A stretch of DNA of 64,000 nt from Rikenellaceae bacterium (GCA_020860245.1 JAJBUQ010000008.1:1-64000); one strand, 5' to 3'; positions 35,584 through 46,613 are shown, counted from the stretch's first letter. The notes: generated by a model not told the origin, from the letters alone. Made by a program: numbers and translations.

Positions 35584-36546
35584 ATGGGTATATTCGGTTT
35601 ATTTTCAAAGAAGCAAAATAAAGAGAACCTGGACAAGGGGCTCGAAAAGACCAAAGAAGGTATCTTCTCGAAGATAGCGCGTGCGGTGGCGGGCAAGTCT
35701 AAAGTGGACGACGAGGTGCTCGACAATCTGGAAGAGGTACTTATAACTTCAGATGTGGGGGTGGATACTACAATAAAGATAATACAGCGCATAGAGAAGC
35801 GCGTAGCGGAAGACAAATATATGAATACCTCCGAGCTTAACGGCATACTTAAGGAGGAGATATCGTCCCTCCTTGCCGAGAACGAGACCGGAACCACGAG
35901 CGATCTCGGATTCGCATTCGAGAAGAAGAACGGCAATCCGTTCGTCGTGATGGTTGTGGGTGTGAACGGTGTCGGCAAGACCACTACGATAGGTAAGATA
36001 GCTGCACAGCTCACCAAGGCAGGCAAGAGGGTCTACATAGGAGCGGCGGATACATTCCGTGCGGCGGCGATAGATCAGCTGGAGGTGTGGGCCCAACGGG
36101 CTGGCGCGACAATGGTCAAACAGCAGATGGGGTCAGACCCTGCGTCGGTGGCCTACGACACTCTCAAGTCGGCCAAAGCTAACGATGCGGATGTGGTTCT
36201 GATCGATACCGCGGGGAGGCTTCACAATAAGGTCGGGCTTATGAACGAGCTCACCAAGATTCGCAACGTAATGCAGAAGATAATCCCGGACGCTCCGCAT
36301 GAAGTCATGCTTGTTCTGGACGGTTCCACCGGACAGAATGCGTTTGAGCAGGCAAAACAATTCACCGCTGCTACACACGTAACTTCGCTCGCGATAACTA
36401 AACTCGACGGTACCGCCAAAGGAGGAGTAGTGATAGGAATCTCGGACGAATTCAAAATTCCTGTTGTTTATATAGGTGTAGGCGAAGGCATCGATCATTT
36501 GCAGGTATTCGACAAAAACGAATTCGTGGACAGCCTGTTTGGCTGA
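35584..36546 (+). CDS. ftsY: Signal recognition particle receptor FtsY
   Basis: Membrane-associated SRP receptor GTPase for co-translational insertion of inner-membrane proteins. The 320 residues consist of a very short N-terminal extension (MGIFGLFSKKQ), the N helical bundle (about 15-110) and the G domain: P loop GVNGVGKTTTIGK near 121, DTFRAAAIDQLEVWA, DTAGRLHNK and TKLDGTAKGG. The acidic A domain of E. coli is missing, as is common outside proteobacteria. Confidence 0.96.
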   Translation: MGIFGLFSKKQNKENLDKGLEKTKEGIFSKIARAVAGKSKVDDEVLDNLEEVLITSDVGVDTTIKIIQRIEKRVAEDKYMNTSELNGILKEEISSLLAENETGTTSDLGFAFEKKNGNPFVVMVVGVNGVGKTTTIGKIAAQLTKAGKRVYIGAADTFRAAAIDQLEVWAQRAGATMVKQQMGSDPASVAYDTLKSAKANDADVVLIDTAGRLHNKVGLMNELTKIRNVMQKIIPDAPHEVMLVLDGSTGQNAFEQAKQFTAATHVTSLAITKLDGTAKGGVVIGISDEFKIPVVYIGVGEGIDHLQVFDKNEFVDSLFG

Positions 36547-36579
36547 GAAGTTCCGGAACTAACTAAAACAAGACTATAA

Positions 36580-37995
36580 ATGAGAAAAATTTACATTTTA
36601 TTTATTCTGTCGGTATGCGCAGTATGCCTTAACGCACAGGACGCAAGCCACGCATGGAATAAGATCTATCCGGAGATAGAGAAAAATATATCCGCTCCTG
36701 TCTTCCGTGACGCGGAGTACAGAATAACGGACTTCAATGCTATTCCGAACAATCCGGACCAACTCAATCACATGGCTATTAACACGGCTATCAATACCTG
36801 TTCCGAGGAGGGCGGCGGTAAGGTCGTAATCCCCGCAGGCACATGGCATACTGGTGGAATCGTACTTAAAAGCAACGTAAACCTCCATCTGGAGAACGGA
36901 GCTATCCTGCTGTTTACCACCGATCCACAGTTTTTCCCTTCGGTGCTCACTCGCTGGGAAGGACTCGACTGTTACAACACCCAACCGCTTATATACGCTT
37001 ATGGCGAGACTAACGTTGCAATCACCGGCAAAGGCGTTATCGACGGAGGTGCCTCGCACGAGAATTGGTGGCCCAAATGCGGAGCGGCAAAATTCGGATG
37101 GGAAGAGGGAATGATATCGCAGCGTACCGGACGTCCCAAACTCCTGCGGTGGAGCGAAGACAATGTGCCTATCGAGCAAAGGGTACTGACGATCGAAGAC
37201 GGAATGCGCCCGCAGCTGATAAATCTTTACAAATGCGAGAACGTCCTGGTTGAGGAAGTAACTCTGCTACGTTCTCCGTTCTGGGTACTCCATCCGTTGA
37301 TGTGCGAGAATGTTATAATCCGCGGAGTGACATTCGAGAACGATGGTCCGAACGGCGACGGATGCGATCCGGAGTCATGTAAGAACGTATTAATCGAGGA
37401 TTGCTACTTCGATACCGGAGATGACTGCATCGCGATTAAATCGGGGCGCAACAACGACGGCAGACGCTGGAACATGCCGAGCGAGAATATAATCGTTCGC
37501 AATTGTATGATGAAGAACGGACACGGAGGCGTGGTTATTGGAAGCGAGATATCCGGAGGTTATAAAAATTTATTCGTAGAGAATTGTAAGATGGACAGCC
37601 CTTTGTTGGACCGCGTTATAAGGATCAAGACCAACACCTGCCGTGGAGGAATAGTTGAGAATATATACGTCCGCAACATAGAGGTCGGGGAATGCAAGGA
37701 GGCAGTATTGAAGATAAACTTGGTTTACGAATCCAAAGAGGATTGCAACCGCGCCTACCCTCCGACGGTAAGGAATGTATATTTAGAAAATATTACCAGC
37801 GGGAAGAGCAAATACGGGGTACTCATTACCGCGTTGGAAGACGAGGCCAATGTTTATAATATAAACGTAAGCAACTGCGTATTCGACGGTGTCTCAGAGA
37901 CAGCGTATCCGTTAAGAGTAGAGGGACAGACCAAGAATATTAATTTCACGAACCTCAGGATAAACGGTCACGACAGCATGCTTGTGATAAAATAA
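36580..37995 (+). CDS. Glycoside hydrolase family 28 (polygalacturonase)
   Basis: Secreted pectinase of 471 residues that hydrolyses galacturonan linkages. A signal peptide (MRKIYILFILSVCAVCLNAQ) is followed by a right-handed beta-helix. The GH28 catalytic signature is intact: NGDGCDPES with one Asp, DTGDDCIAIKSG with two Asp, HGGVVIGSE with the His, and RIKT. The exo or endo mode is not clear. Released galacturonate would enter UxaC-UxaB-UxaA encoded 18-23 kb away. The gene follows ftsY by 33 bp on the same strand and ends in a long hairpin. Confidence 0.92.
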   Translation: MRKIYILFILSVCAVCLNAQDASHAWNKIYPEIEKNISAPVFRDAEYRITDFNAIPNNPDQLNHMAINTAINTCSEEGGGKVVIPAGTWHTGGIVLKSNVNLHLENGAILLFTTDPQFFPSVLTRWEGLDCYNTQPLIYAYGETNVAITGKGVIDGGASHENWWPKCGAAKFGWEEGMISQRTGRPKLLRWSEDNVPIEQRVLTIEDGMRPQLINLYKCENVLVEEVTLLRSPFWVLHPLMCENVIIRGVTFENDGPNGDGCDPESCKNVLIEDCYFDTGDDCIAIKSGRNNDGRRWNMPSENIIVRNCMMKNGHGGVVIGSEISGGYKNLFVENCKMDSPLLDRVIRIKTNTCRGGIVENIYVRNIEVGECKEAVLKINLVYESKEDCNRAYPPTVRNVYLENITSGKSKYGVLITALEDEANVYNINVSNCVFDGVSETAYPLRVEGQTKNINFTNLRINGHDSMLVIK

Positions 37996-38002
37996 CCTGA
38001 TG

Positions 38003-38055
38003 TCTTCCAATAAATAGAACCGTACCTGTAAGGTACGGCTCTATTTATTGGAAGA
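38003..38055. terminator. Long bidirectional hairpin between GH28 gene and valS
   Basis: A 24-bp stem with a single mismatch and loop TGTAA fills the 65-bp gap between the convergent stop codons. It probably terminates both genes. Confidence 0.75.
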
Positions 38056-38060
38056 TTCTG

Positions 38061-40691
38061 TTATATGCCGGATAAATTCTGAATTCGTTCCTTTATAGCC
38101 TTAATCTTCGCCTCCGCATCGTTCTTCTTCGCATTTTCAGTTGCCACGACCTTCTCCGGAGCACTATTCACGAATCGCTCGTTGCCAAGTTTTTTCATTA
38201 CCGACGCGAGGAAGCCTTCGAAGTATTCGAGATCTGCTTTGAGTTTACCCAGTTCCTCCTCTACGTTAATGTTATCCGACAGCGGAATAAAATACTCCGT
38301 ACTTTTAACGATAAACGAGGCGGAATTGCCCACCTTCTCCGTAGTCGTGTTTATCCCTGACAAACTTGCCATTTTGGCAAGCGCACTGTCAAATTTGCCG
38401 TTATAATTTTCATCGGGCACGACATACAGTTCCAGTTGTTCCTTATTAGGAATATTTTTCTCCTTCCTTATATTGCGGATCGCAGTGATAACCTCTTTTA
38501 CAAGCTCGAACTGTTCGATAAGAATATTATCCACAACACCTGCAACGGGCATCCTGCTAATCATTATAGATTCGGCGGTTTTTTCCACATCGAGCCGCTG
38601 CCACAACTCTTCGGTAATGAAGGGCATGAACGGATGGAGGAGTTTCAATAATTTATCGAAGAATCCCAGTGTTGCACGATAGGTTTCCGTATCGATCGGC
38701 TGTCGATACGCGGGCTTAACCAGCTCCAGATACCAACCTGAGAATTCGTCCCAGAATAGTTTGTATATCTTCATCAGGGCTTCGGATATCCGGTACTCGG
38801 CGAAGTCAGCATCGATATCCTTAATATTGCTGTTAAGAACCGATTCGAACCATTTTACAGCTACGGAGTTACTCTCGCTCTGCGGGAGGGCACTATCTAC
38901 CGTCCACGAGTTCACTAATTTGAACGCATTCCATATCTTGTTGCCGAAGTTCCTTCCCTGCTCGCACAATGCTTCATCGAACAGAAGGTCGTTGCCCGCA
39001 GAGGAACATAATAACATTGCAACACGTACTCCGTCAGCTCCATACTCGGCAATAAGATCAAGAGGATCGGGAGAGTTGCCCAGCGATTTGCTCATCTTGC
39101 GCCTCTGTTTATTCCTGACGATACCTGTCAAATACACATTGTTGAACGGTTTATCCCCTCGGAACTCATAACCTGCGATTATCATCCTGGCAACCCAGAA
39201 GAATAAAATATCGGGGCCTGTAACCAGATCGTTGGTGGGATAATAATATTTGATATCCTCGTTATCGGGATTGCGGATACCGTCGAATACCGATATCGGC
39301 CACAGCCACGACGAGAACCACGTATCCAGTACATCCGGGTCGCGCTTAAGATCCTCCATTGTCAGATTCCCGTCCCCGGTCTTCTGTTTAGCGAGTTCGA
39401 GAGCCTCCTCGGGCGTCTCGGCAACTACATATCCCCCTTGAGGAAGATAATAAGCCGGAATTTGCTGTCCCCACCACAACTGACGGGAGATACACCAATC
39501 CTTGATATTCTCCATCCAGTGACGGTAAGTATTCTTAAATTTAGACGGATACAATTTTATTACATCCTCCATAACGGCCTTGAGCGCAGGCTGTGCAAGC
39601 TCTTCCATACTAAGGAACCATTGCATCGACAGCTTCGGTTCGATAGCGACATTCGTGCGCTCGGAGAACCCCACCTTGTTGGTATACGCTTCGACTTTCT
39701 CCATAAGACCTGCGTCTATAAGGTCCTTCTCTATCTTACTGCGCACATCGAACCTATCCATACCGGCGTACGCTCCGCCATGTTCGTTAAGGGTTCCATC
39801 GTCGTTGAATACGTCTATCGTTTCGAGGTTATACTTATCCCCTATTACATAGTCGTTTATATCGTGCGCAGGAGTAATCTTCAATGCTCCTGTACCGAAT
39901 TCGATATCTACATAATCGTCCGCGATAACAGGAACAGCGCGGTTTACTAACGGTACAATTACCTTCTTGCCTATTATATTCTTATATCGCTCGTCGTTGG
40001 GGTTGACACAGACCGCGGTGTCGCCCATAATAGTTTCCGGACGCGTCGTCGCCACAATAAGATACTCTTCTGAGTCTTCTACCTTATATTTGAGATAGCA
40101 TAATTTGCCGTTGGTCTCCTTATACAGTACCTCTTCGTCGGAGAGTGCCGTCTGCGCGGCAGGATCCCAGTTCACCATACGCACTCCGCGATAGATTTTC
40201 CCTTTATTGTAGAGGTCTACGAACACTTTAATAACACTCTCGCTGAGGGAAGGATCCATTGTGAAGGCTGTACGGCCCCAGTCGCAGGATGCACCGAGCT
40301 TCTTGAGCTGTTCGAGGATTATCCCTCCGTGCTTCTCCTTCCATTCCCACGCATGTTCGAGGAATTTTTCTCTGGTGAGATCGTTCTTATCGATACCCTC
40401 AGCCTTTAATTTCTGGACTACCTTTGCCTCGGTCGCGATAGACGCATGATCCGTTCCCGGTACCCAACATGCGTTATATCCGTTCATACGGGCGCGTCTT
40501 ACGAGGACATCCTGTATGGTATTATTCAACATGTGTCCCATATGCAGTACTCCGGTGACATTCGGAGGCGGGATTACGATAGTATAGGGCTCTCTCTGGT
40601 CTGGCGTAGAACTGAAATATCCTTTTTCGGTCCAGTACGCATACCACTTGGATTCGATCTCCGAAGGGGTGTATTTTGACAGCTTATCCAT
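38061..40691 (-). CDS. valS: Valine--tRNA ligase
   Basis: Charges tRNA-Val. The 876-residue class I synthetase shows the HIGH motif as HMGH ([17 protein letters not shown] near 42-58), the editing CP1 domain, KMSKS ([13 protein letters not shown] near 540), an anticodon-binding helix domain, and a C-terminal coiled-coil arm (about 805-876, rich in Lys/Glu). All landmarks are intact. The leader has a CTGACA/TGTCAG hairpin. Confidence 0.97.
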   Translation of the reverse strand: MDKLSKYTPSEIESKWYAYWTEKGYFSSTPDQREPYTIVIPPPNVTGVLHMGHMLNNTIQDVLVRRARMNGYNACWVPGTDHASIATEAKVVQKLKAEGIDKNDLTREKFLEHAWEWKEKHGGIILEQLKKLGASCDWGRTAFTMDPSLSESVIKVFVDLYNKGKIYRGVRMVNWDPAAQTALSDEEVLYKETNGKLCYLKYKVEDSEEYLIVATTRPETIMGDTAVCVNPNDERYKNIIGKKVIVPLVNRAVPVIADDYVDIEFGTGALKITPAHDINDYVIGDKYNLETIDVFNDDGTLNEHGGAYAGMDRFDVRSKIEKDLIDAGLMEKVEAYTNKVGFSERTNVAIEPKLSMQWFLSMEELAQPALKAVMEDVIKLYPSKFKNTYRHWMENIKDWCISRQLWWGQQIPAYYLPQGGYVVAETPEEALELAKQKTGDGNLTMEDLKRDPDVLDTWFSSWLWPISVFDGIRNPDNEDIKYYYPTNDLVTGPDILFFWVARMIIAGYEFRGDKPFNNVYLTGIVRNKQRRKMSKSLGNSPDPLDLIAEYGADGVRVAMLLCSSAGNDLLFDEALCEQGRNFGNKIWNAFKLVNSWTVDSALPQSESNSVAVKWFESVLNSNIKDIDADFAEYRISEALMKIYKLFWDEFSGWYLELVKPAYRQPIDTETYRATLGFFDKLLKLLHPFMPFITEELWQRLDVEKTAESIMISRMPVAGVVDNILIEQFELVKEVITAIRNIRKEKNIPNKEQLELYVVPDENYNGKFDSALAKMASLSGINTTTEKVGNSASFIVKSTEYFIPLSDNINVEEELGKLKADLEYFEGFLASVMKKLGNERFVNSAPEKVVATENAKKNDAEAKIKAIKERIQNLSGI

Positions 40692-40745
40692 TAAATTAAA
40701 ACTATAATTTGAATATTTTCGGAATATTAAACATCTATTTTAGGT

Positions 40746-40771
40746 GAAAACTGACATTTTGTCAGCTTTTC
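40746..40771. promoter_or_regulatory. CTGACA-N3-TGTCAG inverted repeat in the valS leader
   Basis: Perfect 6-bp arms (40751-40765) extended by GAAAA/TTTTC with one bulged base. It lies 20-45 bp downstream of the predicted valS start point and so would fold in the valS mRNA leader, or act as a DNA operator between valS and lon. No conventional T-box elements are seen. Confidence 0.4.
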
Positions 40772-40789
40772 GGATTTGCACACGATTTG

Positions 40790-40797
40790 CAAAGATA
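40790..40797 (-). promoter_or_regulatory. -7 promoter box for valS
   Basis: TATCTTTG on the minus strand, an exact match, about 98 bp upstream of the valS ATG, giving a leader of roughly 95 nt. Confidence 0.55.
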
Positions 40798-40895
40798 CTT
40801 ATTTTAATAATAATATTATTACCTCCGCAAAACTAAATCAGAACAATTTAATACCTTACCGTTATTCTATTAATAAATTAGTGGTAAAAAATTCA

Positions 40896-40903
40896 TACCT
40901 TTG
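40896..40903 (+). promoter_or_regulatory. -7 promoter box for lon
   Basis: TACCTTTG, exact match, 24 bp before the lon ATG; the 13-bp context TTCATACCTTTGT is identical to the galE promoter. Confidence 0.65.
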
Positions 40904-40927
40904 TAAACTTGAAATGTAAAAGACGAA

Positions 40928-43354
40928 ATGAGCAAAAAACATAAAGATATAGCGGAAGAATTTAAAGATATATCCGATCTTTTGGAAAATAAACACCAGA
41001 TAATCCCCATAATTTCTTCCGAAGATGAAGAAGATAACGAAGTTATCGATATACCGACAGCCCTGCCCATACTTACCCTCCGGAGTTCCGTACTGTTTCC
41101 GGGAGCCATAACCCCTATCACCGTAGGGCGGGAACGCTCCATGAAACTTGTCAAGGAGGTTGACAGCGAGGGAGGTGTACTCGGCGCAGTCCTCCAGAAG
41201 GATGCTAACGTAGAGAATCCGGGACCGGACGATTTATATAAAATCGGCGCGGCAGCACGTATACTTAAAGTACTGGAGATGCCTAACGGAAATCTCACGA
41301 TTATTCTTCACGGTCTGGAGAAGATCGAGATCGAGAATTACATCGAGACCAAACCGTTCCTTCGGGCAGAAGTACGGGTCATTAAGGACAGTATCCCTTC
41401 AAAGGGCAATATCGAATTCGAAGCTTTGGTGGAATCCATCAAAGACGTGGTATTGAATATCATAAACATATCTCCGTCGATGCCAAAGGAGGCTTCGTTT
41501 GCAATCAAGAACATCGACAGCAGCAGAGGCTTCCTGAACTTCGTCTCTTCCAATATGGAGCTTCAGGATTCGGACAGGCAGAGATTGCTCGAAGCTCCGG
41601 GACTGCTTGCGCGTGCTCGCTACCTGCTGGAGATTCTCGTTAAGGAGCAGCAACTTCTTCAACTTAAGAACGAGATACAGACTAAAGTCAAACGCAATCT
41701 CAACCAGCAGCAGAAGGAGTATTATCTGCAACAGCAGATACGCACCATACAGGACGAGCTCGGCGACGATCCGGTCGAGAAGGACTTCGAAGAACTCCGG
41801 GAACGTGCAGAAAAGAAGAAATGGAGCAAAGAGGTAGAAGATATTTTTTACAAAGAATTAAGCAAACTTGAGAGGATGAATCCTGCGGTGGCAGAATATT
41901 CAGTACAGATCAATTATTTACAGTTGATGCTGGATCTTCCGTGGGATTACTATACAAAAGATAATTTTGATCTCAGACATGCGAAGAAGCGCCTCGATGC
42001 AGATCACTTCGGACTCGACGAGGTTAAGGACAGGATACTCGAACACCTCGCGGTCCTTAAACTTAAAGGCGACCTCAAATCTCCTATACTGTGTCTCTAC
42101 GGCCCTCCGGGAGTGGGTAAGACATCGCTGGGCAAATCCGTAGCGGCTGCGTTAAAACGGAAGTTCGGGCGCATATCGCTCGGCGGCATGCATGACGAAG
42201 CCGAGATACGCGGACACCGAAGAACTTACATAGGCGCTATGCCGGGACGTATCATCCAGACTATCAGAAGGTGTGGTTCCTCCAACCCTGTGGTTATACT
42301 CGATGAGATAGATAAGGTCGGAGCGAGCAACCACGGCGATTCCGCATCGGCACTTCTGGAGGTTCTCGATCCGGAACAGAACACTACGTTCCACGATAAC
42401 TACCTCGACATCGAGTACAACCTGTCGAAGGTAATGTTCATAGCTACTGCTAACAACATTGCCACCATATCGCCTGCCCTCAGGGACAGGATGGAGATGA
42501 TAAACATTCACGGATATATTTTGGAGGATAAGATACAGATTGCCAAGAAGCACCTTATACCCAAACAACTGGAAGCACACGGGGTGAATGCCAAACAATT
42601 CCGGATGTCCAACAAGATGATCGAGAAGGTAATATCGGAATATACGCGCGAATCGGGAGTCCGGACACTCGACAAACTTCTTGCAAAACTCGTCCGCCAC
42701 AGGGCTAAGAATATAGGCTTTGACGAGGATTATTCTCCGGAGATAAAGAGTGACAAAATTGAAAAAATTCTCGGGGTCCCCAGGTTCAAAAACGGGATGT
42801 ACGAAGGCAACGACATAGTCGGTGTCGTGACAGGTCTCGCATGGACTGAAGTCGGCGGAGATATATTATATATCGAATCCTCGCTGAGTAAAGGCAAAGG
42901 CAGTCTCTCAATGACGGGAAGTCTCGGCGATGTAATGAAGGAATCCGCTACACTTGCCCTTAAATGGTTAAAATCCAATTCAGAGAGACTCGGCATCAAA
43001 GAAGAATTGTTCACGGATTACGATATACACATACACGTTCCGGAAGGAGCGGTTCCCAAAGACGGACCGAGCGCGGGTATAACGATGCTTACGTCGCTTG
43101 CGTCGACTTATACCGGGCGCAGAGTCAAAGAGAGTATAGCAATGACAGGCGAGACGACGCTTAGAGGAAGGGTTCTTCCGGTAGGGGGCATCAAGGAGAA
43201 GATCCTTGCGGCTAAACGCGCGGGAATTAAAGAAATAATCCTTAGCGAGGACAACCGTAAGGACATCGAGGACATCAAAGAAGACTACCTCGAAGGCATT
43301 AGATTCGATTACGCACGAACCAACGACGATGTACTGAACAAAGCATTGATCTAA
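40928..43354 (+). CDS. lon: ATP-dependent protease Lon
   Basis: Cytosolic AAA+ protease degrading misfolded and regulatory proteins. The 808 residues contain the N domain (about 35-240, starting [19 protein letters not shown]), the AAA+ module with Walker [10 protein letters not shown] near 395 and Walker B VILDEIDK near 458, and the C-terminal protease domain with catalytic Ser in [11 protein letters not shown] and Lys in [14 protein letters not shown]. It heads a lon-tsaE-icd group (tsaE follows by 4 bp). Confidence 0.97.
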   Translation: MSKKHKDIAEEFKDISDLLENKHQIIPIISSEDEEDNEVIDIPTALPILTLRSSVLFPGAITPITVGRERSMKLVKEVDSEGGVLGAVLQKDANVENPGPDDLYKIGAAARILKVLEMPNGNLTIILHGLEKIEIENYIETKPFLRAEVRVIKDSIPSKGNIEFEALVESIKDVVLNIINISPSMPKEASFAIKNIDSSRGFLNFVSSNMELQDSDRQRLLEAPGLLARARYLLEILVKEQQLLQLKNEIQTKVKRNLNQQQKEYYLQQQIRTIQDELGDDPVEKDFEELRERAEKKKWSKEVEDIFYKELSKLERMNPAVAEYSVQINYLQLMLDLPWDYYTKDNFDLRHAKKRLDADHFGLDEVKDRILEHLAVLKLKGDLKSPILCLYGPPGVGKTSLGKSVAAALKRKFGRISLGGMHDEAEIRGHRRTYIGAMPGRIIQTIRRCGSSNPVVILDEIDKVGASNHGDSASALLEVLDPEQNTTFHDNYLDIEYNLSKVMFIATANNIATISPALRDRMEMINIHGYILEDKIQIAKKHLIPKQLEAHGVNAKQFRMSNKMIEKVISEYTRESGVRTLDKLLAKLVRHRAKNIGFDEDYSPEIKSDKIEKILGVPRFKNGMYEGNDIVGVVTGLAWTEVGGDILYIESSLSKGKGSLSMTGSLGDVMKESATLALKWLKSNSERLGIKEELFTDYDIHIHVPEGAVPKDGPSAGITMLTSLASTYTGRRVKESIAMTGETTLRGRVLPVGGIKEKILAAKRAGIKEIILSEDNRKDIEDIKEDYLEGIRFDYARTNDDVLNKALI

Positions 43355-43358
43355 ACGA

Positions 43359-43778
43359 ATGGAAAAAATACAGGTAAAAGACCTGAGCGAACTCCCCTTT
43401 GCTGCCGATAAACTTCTCGAGACAACCGGCAGCAAAGGGATTTTTGCTTTTTACGGCGAGATGGGGGTAGGTAAGACTACTTTAATCAAAGAGATGTGCA
43501 AGCGTCTCGGAGTCCGGGATTCGGTCAACAGTCCTACCTTCGCGATAGTAAACGAGTACAGGACAGGGGACGACGAGGCGGTCTATCATTTCGATTTTTA
43601 CCGCATAAACACACCTGGAGAGGCGTACGACTTCGGATATGAAGAATATATCGAGAGCGGAGCATTATGCCTGATAGAATGGCCTGAGAAGATCGAACCC
43701 ATACTTCCGAACAACGCGGTGAGATTATTCATCGAGAGCAACGGCAAAGGACACCGTACAATTACTATAAACGATTAA
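43359..43778 (+). CDS. tsaE: tRNA threonylcarbamoyladenosine biosynthesis ATPase TsaE
   Basis: ATPase partner of TsaB/TsaD in making t6A37 of ANN-decoding tRNAs. The 139 residues carry the Walker A loop GEMGVGKTTLIKEM near 34-47, the substrate motif SVNSPTFAIVNEY near 58-70, and LIEWPEKIEPILP near 110. Length is typical. It is the second gene after lon and precedes icd by 18 bp. Confidence 0.93.
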   Translation: MEKIQVKDLSELPFAADKLLETTGSKGIFAFYGEMGVGKTTLIKEMCKRLGVRDSVNSPTFAIVNEYRTGDDEAVYHFDFYRINTPGEAYDFGYEEYIESGALCLIEWPEKIEPILPNNAVRLFIESNGKGHRTITIND

Positions 43779-43796
43779 TCCGTTAATACTAAATAT

Positions 43797-45056
43797 ATGG
43801 GCAAAGCAACATATTCCGGTGGCAAATTGACAGTCCCGGACACAGTGGCCATACCGTTTATCGAAGGCGACGGTGTAGGTGTGGAGATAACACCTGCCAC
43901 ACAGACGATAATCGACAAGGCAGTCTCGAAGGTATACGGCAGCTCGCGGAGGATTGAATGGATGGAAGTTCTCGCCGGAGAGAAGGCATTCAATCTAACC
44001 GGATCATGGCTTCCGGAGGAGACCTTGGAGGCGTTCCGCGAATATCTGATAGGGATTAAAGGTCCGCTTACGACTCCGGTTGGGGGCGGTATAAGATCGC
44101 TTAACGTCGCATTAAGGCAGGAATTAGATCTGTACGTCTGCCTGCGTCCGGTTAAATGGTATAAAGGCATAGTATCCCCTGTCAAAGATCCCCAGAAGGT
44201 GGATATGCACATCTTCCGTGAAAATACGGAAGATATTTACGCGGGGATCGAGTGGAACGCAGGTACCCCTGAGGCAAAAAAATTCTTTGATTTCATTCAC
44301 AATGAAATGGGAATTAACAAAGTCCGATTCCCGGAATCATCGTCGTTCGGGGTGAAACCAGTGTCGAAGGAGGGAAGCCAGAGGCTTATAAGATCGGCTA
44401 TCGAATATGCCATACGCCACAATCTTCCCTCGATTACGCTCGTCCACAAGGGCAATATAATGAAATTCACAGAGGGAGGATTCAAGAGATGGGGATATGA
44501 ACTTGCGGAGACGGAATTTTATGATACCACCTTCTCGATGGCGGAGTACGAACATATAAGCAAGGCCGAAGGCAAAGAGCGCGCGGACGAAGCATTAGGC
44601 GAGGCTGTGAACCGGGGCAAGATAATAATTAAGGACGTAATCGCAGATGCGTTCCTTCAGAATACGCTTCTCACTCCGGAGAAGTATTCGGTAATAGCGA
44701 CTCTCAACCTCAACGGCGATTATATATCGGATCAGCTCGCGGCGATGGTCGGGGGGATCGGCATAGCTCCGGGGGCCAACATCAATTATAACACGGGGCA
44801 TGCAATCTTTGAGGCTACACATGGAACAGCTCCGGATATAGCAGGTAAAAATATTGTGAATCCATCCTCCCTGCTGTTGTCGGGAGTAATGATGCTAAAT
44901 CATTTAGGATGGAACGAAGCTGCTGAACTTATAGAGAATTCGTTATGCAGAACATACGAATCGGGGCACGCTACGGAGGATCTTGCGCGGTTTATGGAGA
45001 ATTCGGCAACCCTCGGAACCAAGGAATTCAGAGATAAGGTGATCGACAATCTTTAG
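43797..45056 (+). CDS. icd: Isocitrate dehydrogenase, probably NAD-dependent
   Basis: Oxidatively decarboxylates isocitrate to 2-oxoglutarate. The 419-residue enzyme aligns with E. coli Icd along its length: substrate loop [47 protein letters not shown], and [17 protein letters not shown]. At the coenzyme site E. coli GTAPKYAGQ is GTAPDIAGK here, so Lys344-Tyr345 are Asp-Ile, and Tyr391 aligns with Glu. Asp-Ile at these positions is the hallmark of NAD-using members. It lies between tsaE and gltA, which encodes the preceding part of the TCA cycle. Confidence 0.93.
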   Translation: MGKATYSGGKLTVPDTVAIPFIEGDGVGVEITPATQTIIDKAVSKVYGSSRRIEWMEVLAGEKAFNLTGSWLPEETLEAFREYLIGIKGPLTTPVGGGIRSLNVALRQELDLYVCLRPVKWYKGIVSPVKDPQKVDMHIFRENTEDIYAGIEWNAGTPEAKKFFDFIHNEMGINKVRFPESSSFGVKPVSKEGSQRLIRSAIEYAIRHNLPSITLVHKGNIMKFTEGGFKRWGYELAETEFYDTTFSMAEYEHISKAEGKERADEALGEAVNRGKIIIKDVIADAFLQNTLLTPEKYSVIATLNLNGDYISDQLAAMVGGIGIAPGANINYNTGHAIFEATHGTAPDIAGKNIVNPSSLLLSGVMMLNHLGWNEAAELIENSLCRTYESGHATEDLARFMENSATLGTKEFRDKVIDNL

Positions 45057-45063
45057 TTTTTAG

Positions 45064-45071
45064 TATCTTTG
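45064..45071 (+). promoter_or_regulatory. -7 promoter box for gltA
   Basis: TATCTTTG, exact consensus, 7 bp after the icd stop. It would produce a leader of about 115 nt before the gltA ATG. Confidence 0.6.
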
Positions 45072-45079
45072 TCAAATAC

Positions 45080-45191
45080 AGATGCGCACTGGCTCCTTGT
45101 GTGAAGGGGCAATTTCACAGAATATGTTTCTGGAGCGAGAAGTCAGTATAACCAAAGCAGTAAATCAAGTTAATAAGGAGGAATAAGCGGT
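45080..45191 (+). promoter_or_regulatory. Structured gltA leader with strong Shine-Dalgarno
   Basis: The leader contains nested complementary segments: TGTGAA with TTCACA (around 45100-45119) inside GCTCC (45092-45096) with GGAGC (45132-45136). AAGGAGG at 45175-45181 is a full Shine-Dalgarno, ten bases before the ATG, which is unusual in a lineage that mostly lacks them. A regulatory role is inferred. Confidence 0.4.
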
Positions 45192-46553
45192 ATGGCAGGA
45201 GAGATGAGAGACGAGTATATGATATACAAACTGTCCGAGTCGATCAAAACGACAAGCAGGATTGACAGTGAATTGTTTTCAAAGTATAATGTTAAACGCG
45301 GACTGCGCAACGAAGATCATTCGGGAGTTCTCGTCGGTTTAACGCAGATCGGTGACGTAATCGGTTACGAACGCCTTCCGGAAGGAGGGTTGAAGGCGAT
45401 TCCGGGAAAGCTGATATACAGGGGGATAGACGTAGAAGACCTCGTGAACGGTATATATTCCGAGAACAGGTTCGGGTTCGAAGAGACAGCGTTCCTTCTT
45501 CTTGGCGGATTCCTTCCGGATGCAGACGAACTGAGGGTGTTCAAAGGGTTGATTAATCATTCGATGCCTCTGGAACAGAAGACAAAGATGAACATACTCG
45601 ATCTGGAGGGTCAGAATATCATGAATATTCTCGCGCGGAGCGTTCTGGAAATGTACACATTCGACCCTAACCCGGACGACATATCTCGCGACAATCTTAT
45701 GCGGCAGTCGATCGATCTGATCGCTAAATTCCCTACGATTATAGCGTACGCATACAACATAATGAGGCACAGCCAGCAGGGACGTTCTTTACATATACGC
45801 CATCCGAAGGAGGATCTGTCCATAGCCGAGAACTTCCTGTATATGCTCAAAGGGGAATACACGGAACTCGAGGCACGGGTTCTGGACCTCGCACTGATAC
45901 TTCATGCGGAGCACGGCGGGGGAAATAACTCCACGTTCACGGTTCGAGTAACCAGCTCGTCGGGAACGGATACTTATTCCTCGATTGCCGCGGCAATCGG
46001 CTCTCTCAAGGGGCCACTGCACGGTGGTGCGAATCTTACGGTGATGGATATGTTCCTTCATCTCAAGAGTGCGATAAAGAACTGGAAGGATGTCGAAGAG
46101 GTCGATAATTATCTTATCAGGATACTTAACAAGGAGGCATACAACCGTACCGGATTGATCTACGGGATCGGACATGCGGTCTACACCATATCCGATCCGC
46201 GTGCCCTGCTGCTTAAAGAGTGGGCTCGCAGGCTTGCCGGAGAGAAGAAGCGTTCGGACGAATTCGAGTTTCTCGAACTTATAGAGAACCGTGCGATCGA
46301 GAACTTCATGACTTTTAAAGGCAAAAATGTAAATAAAAAAGTGTGCGCAAATGTGGATCTCTATTCCGGATTCGTCTACGACATGATAGGGCTTCCACAA
46401 GAGGTATTTATTCCGCTCTTCGCTATGTCGAGGATCACCGGCTGGACGGCTCACAGGATCGAAGAACTCAACTTCGACAGCAAGCGTATTATCCGCCCTG
46501 CATACAAAAACGTAGCAGAGAGAAGACCTTATAAAGAACTCAACGAGAGATAA
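45192..46553 (+). CDS. gltA: Citrate synthase
   Basis: Condenses oxaloacetate and acetyl-CoA to citrate. The 453 residues show an N-terminal extension, IPGKLIYRGIDVEDL near 74-88, LHAEHGGGNNSTF with the first catalytic His, GSLKGPLHGGAN with the second substrate His, GIGHAVYTISDPRA with the third His, and the CoA-binding R near the C terminus. Its own promoter, a folded leader and a strong Shine-Dalgarno distinguish it from the preceding icd. The start was set by that Shine-Dalgarno. A terminator follows. Confidence 0.95.
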   Translation: MAGEMRDEYMIYKLSESIKTTSRIDSELFSKYNVKRGLRNEDHSGVLVGLTQIGDVIGYERLPEGGLKAIPGKLIYRGIDVEDLVNGIYSENRFGFEETAFLLLGGFLPDADELRVFKGLINHSMPLEQKTKMNILDLEGQNIMNILARSVLEMYTFDPNPDDISRDNLMRQSIDLIAKFPTIIAYAYNIMRHSQQGRSLHIRHPKEDLSIAENFLYMLKGEYTELEARVLDLALILHAEHGGGNNSTFTVRVTSSSGTDTYSSIAAAIGSLKGPLHGGANLTVMDMFLHLKSAIKNWKDVEEVDNYLIRILNKEAYNRTGLIYGIGHAVYTISDPRALLLKEWARRLAGEKKRSDEFEFLELIENRAIENFMTFKGKNVNKKVCANVDLYSGFVYDMIGLPQEVFIPLFAMSRITGWTAHRIEELNFDSKRIIRPAYKNVAERRPYKELNER

Positions 46554-46576
46554 ATTCTTTTAAATTCACAAATTAC

Positions 46577-46613
46577 GGGGTATGCTAAATAAACAGCGTA
46601 TCCCATTTTTTTT
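46577..46613 (+). terminator. Intrinsic terminator after gltA
   Basis: Ten-bp stem GGGGTATGCT / AGCGTATCCC including two G-U pairs that form only in plus-strand RNA, followed by eight T. It overlaps the last codons of the convergent mqnD. Confidence 0.8.
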
